A stretch of DNA of 64,000 nt from Tenrec ecaudatus (taxonomy: Eukaryota > Chordata > Mammalia > Afrosoricida > Tenrecidae). Where the stretch lies: positions 106,359,739-106,423,738 of the forward strand of contig NC_134540.1 of assembly GCF_050624435.1 (NCBI RefSeq). The letters are read 5' to 3'. Position 1 is the first letter of the stretch. Each line of letters begins with the position of its first letter. The notes beneath the pieces were generated by a model, which was given only the letters and a program-made list of their open reading frames with translations, ran no database searches and was not told the DNA's origin. Of this stretch, positions 11,113-21,322 are shown piece by piece. Made by a program: the position numbers and the translations under genes.

Positions 11113-11585
11113 GGGAATACGGCAGATAGCTCCCCAGTGTCCTCAAGGACCTGGAAGATGGAGATGGAAGCACTAGTCTGGAGAATACGGCAGATAGCTC
11201 CCCAGTGTCCTCAAGGACCTGGAAGATGGAGATGGAAGCACTAGTCTGGAGAATACGGCAGATAGCTCCCCAGTGTCCTCAAGGACCTGGAAGATGGAGA
11301 TGGAAGCACTAGTCTGGAGAATACGGCAGATAGCTCCCCAGTGTCCTCAAGGACCTGGAAGATGGAGATGGAAGCACTAGTCTGGGGAATACGGCAGATA
11401 GCTCCCCAGTGTCCTCAAGGACCTGGAAGATGGAGATGGAAGCACTAGTCTGGAGAATACGGCAGATAGCTCCCCAGTGTCCTCAAGGACCTGGAAGATG
11501 GAAGGGAGATGGAAGCACTAGTCTGGAGAATATGGTAGATAGCTCCCCAGTGTCCTCAAGTCTCAGGGGAGATGGAAGCACAGTC
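11113..11585. repeat. 68-bp minisatellite, about seven tandem copies
   Basis: A 68-bp unit (starting gagaatacggcagatagctc) begins at 11113, 11181, 11249, 11317, 11385 and 11453, with a diverged partial copy at 11526. Copies two to four look identical by eye; copies one and five share a G in the first bases (gggaatac); copy six carries a 5-base insertion within its purine-rich part; copy seven is degraded after about 35 bases. The period is not a multiple of three, so open frames through it are not evidence of coding. Confidence 0.95.
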
Positions 11586-11711
11586 ATTCAGGACATTTTT
11601 CTGCAAGGGACCCTGGTAGGTGTAGGTGAGAGTCCTGTTGCTTCCTTGGCCTCCGAAGGCAGCAGCCTGCAGAGGGGCAATGACTACAGGCCTGCTGTCC
11701 AGTTAATTTTC

Positions 11712-11822
11712 TATCAAAGTGACCCTGCATGACAGGTAGGCTTTCTCCCACAGAGCTGGTGGGTGGGTTTGAACTGCCAGCCTTTTGGTTAGCATCTGAG
11801 TGCTGACCGTTGCTCTAGGCCT
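11712..11822 (-). mobile_element. AfroSINE, internally shortened (antisense)
   Basis: 'gtgaccctgcatgacaggta' joins early to 'cagagctggtgggtgggttt' and 'ggttagcatctgagtgctga'. Confidence 0.75.
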
Positions 11823-11865
11823 TCTTCCCGGCTGGAAGAATGAGCCAATGTGGACTTTGCTATAA

Positions 11866-12026
11866 ACGCCCTCATTGTGGAGTCTGTTCCGACGCAAGGC
11901 GACCCTGTGGGACAGGGGAGGACGACCTGGTGGGTTTCCTAGGTGGTTCTCGTTTCCTGCAACAGAAAGTCTTCCCCTTCCGCCTGGCCATGGGGTTAGC
12001 AGCCCAACTCATAACTCCCAGGGCTC
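11866..12026 (-). mobile_element. AfroSINE (antisense)
   Basis: 'gtctgttccgacgcaaggcg', 'accctgtgggacaggggagg', 'cagaaagtcttccccttccg' and 'ggttagcagcccaactcata' are visible; the head box is worn. Confidence 0.75.
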
Positions 12027-13337
12027 AGTCCATTCTGTGAGAAGGTTCAGTACTTGAACACAGTGGGCAGAGGGCCGTGAAAGTGGAAGCCCAAGCATGA
12101 GCCCGCTTCAGACCACCTGGACTGAAGCTCAGGTCTTGAGAGAGAGAGGTAGGGAAGGAGTGGTAGGTGGCGGTCCGGGCAAGGAGAGGAGGCCTGTGCC
12201 CCTGCCTGCCTGGTGAGCCCATGTCTTTGGCATTAGAGGAGCATGGCACTTTTATGAGCAGATGAGTGTCAGTCTTTGGGAATATTTTCTAATTTCCCAG
12301 AAGGTAGGAAGGATTTGGATTCTCGTGAGTTGCCAGGTGCCCCTGAGAAGGCTGTGATAGCATTTTTGACGTTTGAAAGCCTCTGATGGGAGGGGCACGG
12401 GGTAGGGATAGGTCAGGAAGGGGTGAGAAGCTCTAATGGTAGGTGTTGGCAGGACAGTCAGAGTGGGCTCAGACTTGGCGATTTGAACTCCAGGCCAACA
12501 TGTTAAGAGGCTTTGAGCTCCTGTCTCCCAGACCTTTCAACTGCCATTTTATGCTAAAGCTAATAAGGGAAATAAAGGTACCTTTCTTTGCTACTGTTAG
12601 TTGTCTGTGTAAGTTTTTACTGTTATATATCTGTGCCAACAACTTGTATTCTGTTCTCCTCAGCCACTGTAACTGTAAAATGCTAAGAATTTATTTTGCT
12701 TCAGATATTTTTTTGGGGGGTGGGGTGGGGGGAAGAGTTGGGAAGGGCCAGGAGAGTATTTAGAGTTGAAATTTAAATTTTTTTCGAATTCCAGGCCATC
12801 TTGGTTCTAAACCTGTATCTGGGAGTGCTGATAATATTTTGCATAGAAGCAAATGACCTTGCAGTAGAAGTTCAATGAATTAGACTTTCCTGCATCGCTA
12901 ACGTGCCCCCCACAGAGCCCTGCTCATTGTCCCTGACCAGATTAGTATCTGCAAGTGGCTGCCATCCTCACTGCCTTCCTGGCTGTCTTTGAGCTTCTGC
13001 GCCATGGACACGGCTCTGGCAGCTGCTTCTGAGATGCGGGTTGATGCTGCTTTTCCGCTCCACAGTGTTCTACAAGGACATTGGGACCAGACGCAGTGTG
13101 AGGAGGAACTGAAGAAATGAGCCAGTTGTTAGTTGCTGCTGCTTTATAGAAGCTTTACGGTCACACTCTCGAGCCCGGGGTCTAGGAGTCTCATGATCTC
13201 TCGAGAAACACGCTGCTCAGGTTTTCACCTGAGTGACTGCACCCAGCGAGTCAGTGTTGCCTGTCTGGAAACTGCACCTGCAGGGAACAGACCACTTCCC
13301 AGTCGACGCTTTGGTGCTCTTTAGCTCACATGAAAAA
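12027..13337. other. STK24: Intronic stretch without identified gene
   Basis: No exon is supported. There is a G-rich patch (TTTTTTTGGGGGGTGGGGTGGGGGG-type) at about 12708-12735. Otherwise the stretch looks like unique or very old sequence. Confidence 0.45.
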
Positions 13338-14250
13338 AAAATTTTTTTTTATTGGGCCCTCTTACGGGTCTTAAAACAATCCACACATCAGTTATATCAA
13401 GCACATTTGTACATATGTTGCCATCATTTTCAAAACATTTTCTTTTTACTTGAGTCCTTGGTATCAGCTCTGCTTTTTTCCCTCCAATCCCTCCCACCCT
13501 TGTGAACCCATGATAAATTACTGTTTTCATATGTTATAGCCGCTGTAGCCCCTCACCCATGTTTCTGTTGTTTGTTCCCCTGGGTGGGGGTGTTATACAC
13601 TCATCCTTGCAATCAGTTCCCCTTTCTCCCTTTTCTCCCCCACCTTCTCCCTACACTCACAGTATCGCTGCTACTCCCATTACTGTTCCTGGGGGGTTTA
13701 TCTGTCCTGGATTCCCTGTGTCCGAGAGCTCTTATCTGTACCAGTGTACATTCTCCTGGTCTAGCCAGATTTGTAAGGTCGAACTGGGGTCATGCTAATA
13801 GGGCAGGGGGGGGCATTAAGAACTAGAGGAATGCTGGGTGTTTCATTGGTGCTATACTGTACCCTGCCTGACTGGTCACTTCCTTGTGACCCTTTGTCAG
13901 GAGATGGCCAGTTGTCTACAGTTGGGCTTTGGGTTTTCACACCCCCCTTGTCTGCATCAATATAATTGTTTGGTTTGAGTTTTCTGATCCCTGAGCCTGT
14001 TGATTCCTCATGGTCACACAGACTGGTGGGTTTTGTTACTTCCCTGTTAGATGGCTGCTTGTTTCAGGTCAAGCCTTTACGACCCAGGCGCTATATCTTT
14101 CAGTAGCCAGGCACCATCAGCTTTCCTCACCACATGCACCCAGTTTGACTTGAGCGATTGTGGATTGTGTTGGGAAGGTGTCCAGCTCAGATGTTTTATC
14201 ATTAATGAGATCTCATGGTCAGAGGGCAGGAAATAGGAGCTGTCCTCTCA
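13338..14250 (-). mobile_element. L1 3' UTR (antisense)
   Basis: It starts at the antisense terminus ('ttttattgggccctcttacg', 'caatccacacatcagttata', 'cacatttgtacatatgttgc') and continues through the long pyrimidine-rich UTR shared with 40738-42215, including 'gtgtttcattggtgctatac' and 'cagttgtctacagttgggct'. Confidence 0.85.
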
Positions 14251-14329
14251 GCCCTCTGCTGCTGCCTAGACTGAACCACTGCCATTGGACAAGTGTGTGG
14301 GACTTGCTTCCCTTATTCCATGCCTTTTT

Positions 14330-15005
14330 GTTTTAAACTTTTTATTGTGGTTTAGGTGAAGATCCTCAGGTTTACATCTGCCAATTTATACGCATTAGTT
14401 TCAGCTCCTCCATTTCAATCCCCTCAGGGTACCTTCATTTATCCCACTTTCTCCCATGGCTTCCTGTTCCATTCCTCCTAGCCTTCTGAACCTCGGTAAA
14501 TGCTGAACTTTTGATCTTACATGATTGATTATTCGAACACGGGCATGACTTTAATTTGATACCTGAAGATTCACTAAGGGCTTTAGTCTGGGGCGGGGAT
14601 GTCCCCAGAAGTATAGTCTATCCTTATCAGTAAGCCTGATTTGTCATGATTTTGAGTTCTGTTCCATATTGTTCTATGAAGTATGATCTATGTATTGATC
14701 TGTGATGTAACTGATGTTCATATTGTATCAGACAGGACCTTCTAATGTGGTCCTTTTCAGAGCACCGTCCATCCAGCTTTTCTGGTCTCAGGCTGTAGAG
14801 ATGGATGTTAGCGTGATCCATTAGCTCATGGACCATGTGCCCATGTGTCATTGATTCTCAGTAGTAGTTGCTCCTTAGATGGCTGCTAGCAAACTTTGAA
14901 GACTAGTCACCATTTCTCAGTTAGGCTGTAGAACATTGTCATTTTGAACCATGTTATGCCAGCTGACCGTTGTGTCCCCAGAACTCTCATTCTGAATCCC
15001 CGGGC
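14330..15005 (-). mobile_element. L1 3' UTR of an afrotherian L1 (antisense)
   Basis: It begins 'ctttttattgtggtttaggt' and contains 'tctggtctcaggctgtagag' and 'ccttagatggctgctagcaa', then 'atgttatgccagctgacc'. From memory these appear in this order in the antisense 3' UTR of elephant-type L1. It is diverged. Confidence 0.6.
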
Positions 15006-15009
15006 CCAG

Positions 15010-15142
15010 TTGCTTCACTGGAGAGAGACGAGGCGCTCCACTCTCTTAAAGACTTACGGTCTCGGAAACTCACAGGCGCACGTTTTCCCGTTCACAGGGT
15101 CCATAGGGTTGCTTGATGGCAGTGAGGTTTCTGTTTGTTTTA
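15010..15142 (+). mobile_element. AfroSINE 3' half (sense)
   Basis: 'cttacggtctcggaaactca', 'cagggtccatagggttgctt' and 'gatggcagtgaggtttctg' form the sense tail. Confidence 0.7.
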
Positions 15143-15156
15143 ACTTTGCTAGGTAA

Positions 15157-15285
15157 CTGTGATGTCCTTCCAGGGACTCATAATAACCTGTCTAAAGTAC
15201 ATGAGACGAAATCTCACCAGCCTTCCTCTGAAGGAGCATTGTAGCGGTACTTTTTCCAATACATATCATCCTGTAGAGAGTTTTT
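15157..15285 (-). mobile_element. RTE fragment (antisense)
   Basis: 'tgatgtccttccagggactc', 'gtctaaagtacatgagacga' and 'ctgaaggagcattgtagcgg' are the antisense of the same RTE region present in sense at 20690-20790. Confidence 0.7.
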
Positions 15286-15445
15286 TGTTCTTCTTTGCCA
15301 CTGTGGGTGCTCCCCACCCCCCTTGCCTTATAGCTTTCACTGGTACTTCCAGCAAATCCTGAATGAGAGTAGCAATCAAAGGGTGGGTTTCCCTTTGTAA
15401 GGGAAAGCCTTCGGTTTTGGTGGGCTTTGTTTCCTCACTTTGTCC

Positions 15446-15540
15446 TTTATTAGGTTGAGGCGTTTATTATTATGTTATTGTTATGTTTATTAGGTTGAGG
15501 CGTTTATTATTATGTTATTGTTATGTTTATTAGGTTGAGG
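15446..15540. repeat. 40-bp tandem duplication, about 2.3 copies
   Basis: 'taggttgagg' starts at 15451, 15491 and 15531. The two full 40-bp units are identical by eye, suggesting recent slippage or duplication. Confidence 0.92.
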
Positions 15541-16518
15541 CAGTTCCCCTTCTGTCCTATTGTGTTGGGTCTGTATGAGGAACAGGCGTAGGGTTTGTCA
15601 GAAGCCTTTCCCACTTCAGTTGATGAGACCATGTGGTTGTGTTTCTGCACCGAATAACACGGTCACTCACGTTCCTGGACTGCCGTCAGGGGGAATCCAC
15701 TGGAGGCTTAATCCACATGGATTTCCCCTTGTTCATGTAAAACACAATTTAAAAATAGGTCAAAAAGGAGATCAAATAATAAGGCACTGCCACCGTAACT
15801 GAACTACATCTGCCCTCATCCTCTGATTCACCAGGTGTGTGGACTTGTCTTTTTCGGTGTGCTTATTACCTTAAGTAGCTCTCTAAGTTCACCTTTGCTC
15901 TGCTCCCTAAGGTTTGGTATGTTCTTGTTTGATTCAAGGATTTTTTCATTTCATTTTTACTTTCTTCTCCTAGTAGTTTTAAATCAGGTTCAAAGTCAAA
16001 TAGTCCAGAGATCCCTCAGGATGGCTCCAAGCCGGAACTTTCCACTCCTTGGGAGCAGCAAAGTTCGGGGTGGGGGGTGGGAATCTGTCTTCAAGTTCAC
16101 TACTTTATCCTCTGGCTGATTACTTTCTGAAATGTTAATCTGTGGATTTCTATTTACTGTTTCTGTGTGATTTCTAATTTTTCATTTATTTTGTCAGTTT
16201 GTTGTATTGCTTTCCTGAACTCTTCAAAAGTGTATTTTTTTCCGTGTTCTCTTTGCTTTTGTTACGTCTTCTGCATCTTTGGGAAGAATCATTCTTTTGG
16301 ATTCCTTTTCAGGTAGTCCCAGTGCATTTTTTTCTTCCCGAGGAAGATCTTTAGGGCTCTGTATTCTGGGCAAGTCTGATGTGTTTCTTCATGCCAATTG
16401 AAATTGCCTCTTGTTTCTGAGACATTGTGGTGTTGTTGTGTATGTGTGTAACTGGTGATTCTTGTTGGTGAACCTGTCTACCTGCGAAGCGTTGCTTGCA
16501 GTTTGTATCGCACGCTTG
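15541..16518 (-). other. Possible degraded L1 internal sequence
   Basis: T-rich stretches such as 'ccatgtggttgtgtttctgc' and 'catttattttgtcagtttgt' are weakly reminiscent of antisense L1 ORF2. No intact frame, and no gene is recognised. Confidence 0.3.
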
Positions 16519-16695
16519 AAGAGCCCTGGTGGCCCAGTGGTTATGTGTTGGGTTGTAGGTAGAAACCACCAGCCACTCCATGGGAGAAAGACAGAAACAG
16601 GTACGTGTCAGAGTCACGGGGAAGTTCTCCCTTGTAGGGTTGCAATGCGTCTGCATCACCTCCATGGCAGTGAGTTTGGTTGGGGTTTGGTATTG
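16519..16695 (+). mobile_element. AfroSINE (sense)
   Basis: It starts with a good head, 'gagccctggtggcccagtgg', then 'gaaaccaccagccactccat', 'gagtcacggggaagttctcc' and the tail 'ccatggcagtgagtttggtt'. Confidence 0.92.
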
Positions 16696-16854
16696 CACAG
16701 GTGAGGGCACGTTCACCAGGTACTTTTGACTATCATTTGATGATCAGGTGGTACACAGAGGGGAGTGGCCTTCCCAGTAAGTATGGCTGCAGAAGGTACA
16801 GGTGTGGCTGGGTCCTGTGACGTGGTTGCTGTCTCCCATTGGGTGGGATAAGGG

Positions 16855-17130
16855 AAAATGAACAGAACAACAGCCCGAAGAAGAAATAACAATTTAAAAA
16901 TAATTTAGGAGAAAGCATGCAAACAAAAGCAAGAAACAAATTTAATAGCAAAAGAAAAGAGAAGAAAAGTCTAGCAAAATGAGAAAGAAAAAGGACAGAG
17001 AATAGTAATTAAAACAACAAAGAGAAAAGAAAAGGGGTTACATTTGAGCCATAAGAAAGGAAACAGTGTAAGAGAAAGGATTACAAAACAGGGAATGGGA
17101 GGGAAAGAAAAGGAAAAATAAATGGAAACG
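16855..17130. repeat. A/G-rich polypurine tract
   Basis: The + strand is strongly purine-biased (runs such as aaagaaaagagaagaaaagt and gaaaaggacagagaat) over about 275 bases. It shows no regular period. Confidence 0.75.
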
Positions 17131-17268
17131 AGGAGTAGATTCTCGGGAGTGGTAGGACATTCCGGGTGGGTAGGACTTGTGTCAGCTCAGGAGCTCACCT
17201 GGTGGGGTGAGCGTTGGAATCCCTTGTCAGTTCCTACTGACTCACAAGTTGTCTCCATTTCTCTCTTA

Positions 17269-17270
<2 letters not shown>

Positions 17271-17304
<34 letters not shown>
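17271..17304. repeat. (CA)n microsatellite, 17 units
   Basis: Uninterrupted CA from 17271 to 17304, then TATATA. It abuts a minus-strand AfroSINE. Confidence 0.97.
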
Positions 17305-17310
<6 letters not shown>

Positions 17311-17322
17311 AATACAAATGGA

Positions 17323-17478
17323 GGCCTCCTTATAGCGAACACACACGCAATTGGAGGCCTCATAGCGACCCTACAGGAGAGCGTCAAACTGTTCCTGTAA
17401 TTTCTGAGTCTTCCTCCTACAGAGCTGGCTGGTTTCAAACTGCTGACCTTCTAAACTTAGCACATTACAGTGCTTGAT
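17323..17478 (-). mobile_element. AfroSINE (antisense)
   Basis: 'catagcgaccctacaggaga', 'gtaatttctgagtcttcctc', 'gagctggctggtttcaaact' and 'gctgaccttctaaacttagc' are present. The A-rich tail faces the CA repeat, as often seen when a microsatellite grows at a SINE tail. Confidence 0.85.
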
Positions 17479-18040
17479 CTGGATGGAGTTTAGGTCAGCT
17501 CACGTGGTGGCTGAGGTCACAGTGCTTGTTCCCGCAAGAAATTCTTATGGGATCAAAGGGCAGTTGAGGGCTGGATCGGACTGGTTATGGAAGGCTTGTC
17601 CTTCCGTCAGGGGTGGGCAGGGAGGGACCCAGCACTGTGTGCTCTGCTGGTCTGATGAGGGACAAGTTCATGTTTCTCCAGATGCTGGGGGTGCCTGGTG
17701 TAGCAGGAACCGTGAAGCGCGGCTGATGGGTGGGTGGATGTGGGGGCTGGCCACGATTCTGGGGAAGGGTGGAGGGAGGACTGGGTAGGATCCTGTCTTT
17801 CTGGTCGCCAGCCGCTGGTGTGCCGTGCCAGGTGGCTGTCTGGGTGGAATGCTGCTTGCAAAAGTGCAAGCTACCTGCACTGCACCAGGCTCGCTGGCAG
17901 TTCTCCTCTTCTAGTCCGTATTTAATCCACTTACCTGCCCTTCTTGTTTGACCCTCGCAAGGTTCCTGCTTACCATTTGTACCTGCTTCATTAGGTTGCC
18001 ATGTCTTTTTGTACAGGGTCTGTGTGGCATGTCTTCCTAG
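17479..18040. other. STK24: Intronic stretch without identified gene
   Basis: G+C-moderate sequence with overlapping open frames on both strands, none with splice signals or recognisable peptide. Confidence 0.4.
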
Positions 18041-18310
18041 TTTTCTAAGCAGAAATAAATCTATACACTTTTTTGTATGTACAAATCAGGGACATTGATT
18101 ATGGCACTCAGCTGTTTTACCACCAGAACAGAAACCTAGTGTTCTTTAAGCTACCCCGCCCTTCTCCCTCCGCCCCGTCTTGTAACCACCAGTGAACTTT
18201 GGTCTCTTCTCCGCTTGGTATTTCTTATAAGTGGTGCTGTTACATTGTTTGTTCTTTTGGGATTGACTTCCTGACTCGCTGGCATGGTGTCAAGGTCCAT
18301 CCAGGTTGTA
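18041..18310 (-). mobile_element. Old L1 (L1M-type) 3' fragment (antisense)
   Basis: It follows the antisense order of mammalian L1M 3' ends: 'cttgtaaccaccagtgaact', 'cttggtatttcttataagtg', 'ttgttcttttgggattgact', 'catggtgtcaaggtccatcc'. An AfroSINE interrupts it at 18311 and the L1 probably resumes to about 18560 ('tttgtggtattttgtatttg', 'ctcatccagccctctgttgg'). Confidence 0.7.
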
Positions 18311-18425
18311 AAGTATATTCTCAAGTCACTGCCGACTCAGTGTGACCCTGTAGGACAGAGATGACCTGCCCCTGTGAGTTCCTGAGACTGTAACTCACCA
18401 CGGGCGTGGAAAGGCTGTCTGTCTC
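18311..18425 (-). mobile_element. AfroSINE 3' half inserted in L1M (antisense)
   Basis: 'caagtcactgccgactcagt', 'gtgaccctgtaggacagaga' and 'gttcctgagactgtaactca' are clear; the head is absent. Confidence 0.8.
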
Positions 18426-18599
18426 TAGTACAATGTATTACTTAGGTCTTCGCTTCTTTGTGGTATTTTGTATTTGTAGATCACACTTCGCTCATCCAGC
18501 CCTCTGTTGGTGGGCATGTGTTTCTTCCTTCTTTGGTATTTTGAAGAGCATTGCAAACAAGCATTGAGGCTTCTGGAATTTTAAAAATTAAAGTATTCT

Positions 18600-18772
18600 T
18601 TTTGGTGTGGGATAAGCGTTGGGCTGTAAAATGCATGATTGGTGGTTCAAGCCCACCGGCTGCTCTGTAGAGAAAGATGCTTGTCTGCCCCATAGAGATG
18701 CACAGTTCCAGAAATCCTGTATGGGTTGCCAAGAGTTGCAGTTGATGCCATGGCGTGGGGTTTTGTTTCACT
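18600..18772 (+). mobile_element. AfroSINE (sense)
   Basis: 'gataagcgttgggctgtaaa', 'gtggttcaagcccaccggct', 'ccccatagagatgcacagtt' and 'tatgggttgccaagagttgc'. Confidence 0.83.
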
Positions 18773-18832
18773 TGAAATATTTCATATCTCTCTAAGCAGA
18801 TTAATTATAACTAGGCCCCCCCCCGAATAGAG

Positions 18833-18993
18833 CAGTGGTTCTCAACCTTCCTCATGCTGTCACCCCTTTGTACACCTCCTCATGTGGTGACCCCAACCAT
18901 AACATTATCCTCATTGCTGCTTCATAACTCTCATTTTGCTACTGTTATGAACCATCCCCAAAGGGTTTGTGACCCACAAGTTGATAACTGCTG
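18833..18993 (+). mobile_element. SPIN-like hAT element, internally deleted, 161 bp
   Basis: The left end CAGTGGTTCTCAACCTTCCT at 18833 and the right end (…AGTTGATAACTGCTG) at 18993 are inverted. Flanks GAATAGAG (18825-18832) and GAATAGTG (18994-19001) agree at 7 of 8 bases. It keeps the ends of the 482-bp copy at 6996 but lacks its middle. Confidence 0.88.
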
Positions 18994-19001
18994 GAATAGT
19001 G

Positions 19002-19952
19002 TTTGCCTCTAAGATTCCCCCCTTTTTCTTAGTTTTGATCTCTGTCTTTTGTGTTAAAATTTACTCTTGAATGTCTACTCATTTAAGAGAGGGGCCGGCA
19101 AAGTTGCTTAGAAAGAGTCTGAGCCCTTAAATGAGTGCTCTGCCATATAGCTTTCATTGCTACTTGTTTAGCCTCTGTAGTTTTAACACCACCAATGCCA
19201 GCTTTTTGTTTGTTTTTGCTTAGCTTTCTATCAGTTTCGTCTTCTTGCCGAAACCTTGCCTGAGTCTTGTGGCCTGCGTTGGTCTGGGCAGGGCAGCATC
19301 CACAACCGCACACCTGGGCTGGCCGGGTTCCTCAGAGCCATGTGGGCTCTCCTTCCTGGCGTGCAAGGCCCACCTGAGCACTGGAGGTGACAAAAGAGCT
19401 CCAGCAGTGTCCGGTATCTTGCATGATTTCATTTATTTCCCAGTTTCCTCCACCTCCTTCCCTTGGCTGCTGCTCTGTCTTAGTATAGTTGCTGTCAGGG
19501 CCAGAAACCCTGCATTTTTTCTTTTTCAGAGAATTTACCTTCCAGTTGGCTGGTAGACGAGGAAGGCACAAAGTTGGCGGCCTGGGTGAAGGAGGACTTG
19601 GGGACCTAGTTGTATGACCATTCATGAACGGATTTTGAACTGATTAATTTGAGGTGCTCCACCTTCCAGAAGTAACTGGGACTGGCAATTCCGGAATTTG
19701 GGGGATCTAGCACCTTGCTTTTGGCTGGTTCTTTGCATTTTCCACCTCTCACTTTGATTGGTCTCCCGACATCTGTCTTTTTCTGTATCCTCACCTCCGT
19801 CCTACTTCCTGAAGTTTATTACTATCGCCTTTCGTCCCTGTCTAGAGCCTGGAGGTTTTGCATCATGCTGAGAAAAACTCTTTAGTTGTGGGTTTTGTGG
19901 GCTGCCATAATTCAGCAAAGTAGATGGGATACCAAGGGTCCTGGAGGCATTG
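19002..19952. other. STK24: Intronic stretch without identified gene
   Basis: No supportable exon or repeat. Open frames on both strands around 19245-19625 overlap each other and carry no splice signals. Confidence 0.4.
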
Positions 19953-20098
19953 GCACCGTGGCACTTGGCTCCTAACCAACAGGTCTGTGGTTTGAGCTCA
20001 CCGGTGGGGGAAAAGATGCAGCAATCTGCTCCTGTAAAGCTTAACAGCTTTGAGAACCCCCTGGGGCAGCTTCATTCTGTCCTAGAGGATGGTTTCTG
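19953..20098 (+). mobile_element. AfroSINE (sense)
   Basis: 'gcaccgtggcacttggctcc', 'aggtctgtggtttgagctca', 'gctttgagaaccccctgggg' and 'cagcttcattctgtcctaga'. Confidence 0.82.
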
Positions 20099-20099
20099 G

Positions 20100-20689
20100 C
20101 CGTTCAACTTTTGAGACCACTTTGTTGGTTCTTTTGGTATTCCATGGCACTTGACGATTCATCACCCAGGACCATAACTCAAATGCAGCCATTCTTCCTT
20201 GGTCTTGCTCAATGTCCGACTTTCCCATGCCTACGAGGCCATGGAAAATACCACGGGTTGGCCAGGCGCACCCTAGTTCTCGAAAGTAACATCCTTGTCA
20301 TTCATAAAGCGGGCTTGAGCATCAGATTTGCTCCTGCAGTAATCAATCCCGTGAGCACTGAGTGTGGATCCAAGTGAGTTGAAACCCTTAACAACTTCAG
20401 TCTTTTCTCTATGGTGATGTTACCTGTCGGTCCAGGTGTGAGGATTTTGGTTTTCTTTGACCTGCTGCAGGCCGCAGTCCTTGCTCCGCAAGCACGCGCC
20501 TCCCATCACCCTCACTCTGCAGGCAAGGCTGTTTGCATATTTCAGGTTGTTAAGGATAGGCCTTCATCAAGTCCTGATGTCTAACTGTTCCATGGCGTTC
20601 AGCTTCTCAGATTATTTGCTTAGCGTGCAGATTTAATACCCATAGTCAGAGGATACAACCCTGCTGCACACCTTCCCTGGTTTTAAACA
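20100..20689 (-). mobile_element. RTE LINE, inverted 5' part of a twin-primed insertion
   Basis: Antisense RTE reverse-transcriptase region: 'cttggtcttgctcaatgtcc', 'ccatggaaaataccacgggt', 'gagtgtggatccaagtgagt', 'cagattatttgcttagcgtg', 'ggatacaaccctgctgcaca'. Left-to-right order is that of antisense RTE, ending with sequence from the middle of the RT. It abuts a sense 3' segment at about 20690. Confidence 0.82.
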
Positions 20690-20975
20690 GTCAGAATGCT
20701 CCGCAGAGGCCAAGGTGGGGAGATTTTTGTCTCACCTACTTTGATACATTGTCAGGAGAGACCAGTCCCTGGAGAAGGACAGCATGCTTGGTAAAGTGAA
20801 GGGGAGGCAAAAAATAGGAAGCCCCTTGATGAGATGGATTGACAGAGTGGCTGCAACAATGGGCTCACACATAACAATTGTGAAGAGGGCGCAGGACTGA
20901 GTAGTGTCGCCTCTTGTAGTACATGGGGTCGCTATGAGTCTGAACCGACTGACAGCACCAGACACCTAGAACAAG
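20690..20975 (+). mobile_element. RTE LINE, sense 3' part of the same insertion
   Basis: It starts 'cagtcagaatgctccgcaga', then 'gagaccagtccctggagaag', 'gatggattgacagagtggct' and ends 'gtcgctatgagtctgaaccg'. The last part is the same tail as in sense AfroSINEs in this window. The reading frame is broken. Confidence 0.87.
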
Positions 20976-21185
20976 AGTGAACCGGAGTGGGCGGTGGGAT
21001 TGGATTTTGACACTTTTGTGCCTCTCAGCCCTTCAGGAGGGGGAGCCCATCCCAAGGTTGTAGGTGTGCCCTTGGACCAGGTCAGGAAAGGGCTCCCGAG
21101 CCATGGTTCTTTTCCTCAATTAGATTTTACTCTTTACATTCTTGCTCTCAGTAAGCAGAAATACAACGATAAGCTTATTTCCCCT

Positions 21186-21322
21186 CATGGTTGGCAGTTC
21201 AAAACCACCAGCCACTGTGTGGGAGAAAGACTGGGCTTTCTTCTCCTGTAACAGTGAATCTTGGAAACCCACCAGGTGTCATTAACAGTCAGCATTCACT
21301 CAACGGCGGTGAGTTTGGTTTT
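21186..21322 (+). mobile_element. AfroSINE (sense, 5' truncated)
   Basis: 'ggttggcagttcaaaaccac', 'gggagaaagactgggctttc', 'gaatcttggaaacccaccag' and 'caacggcggtgagtttggtt'. Confidence 0.88.

Noticed and set aside
11113-11585. Regularly spaced repeat as a CRISPR array
   Set aside because: The units are tandem with no unique spacers, the period is 68 bp, and the genome is mammalian.
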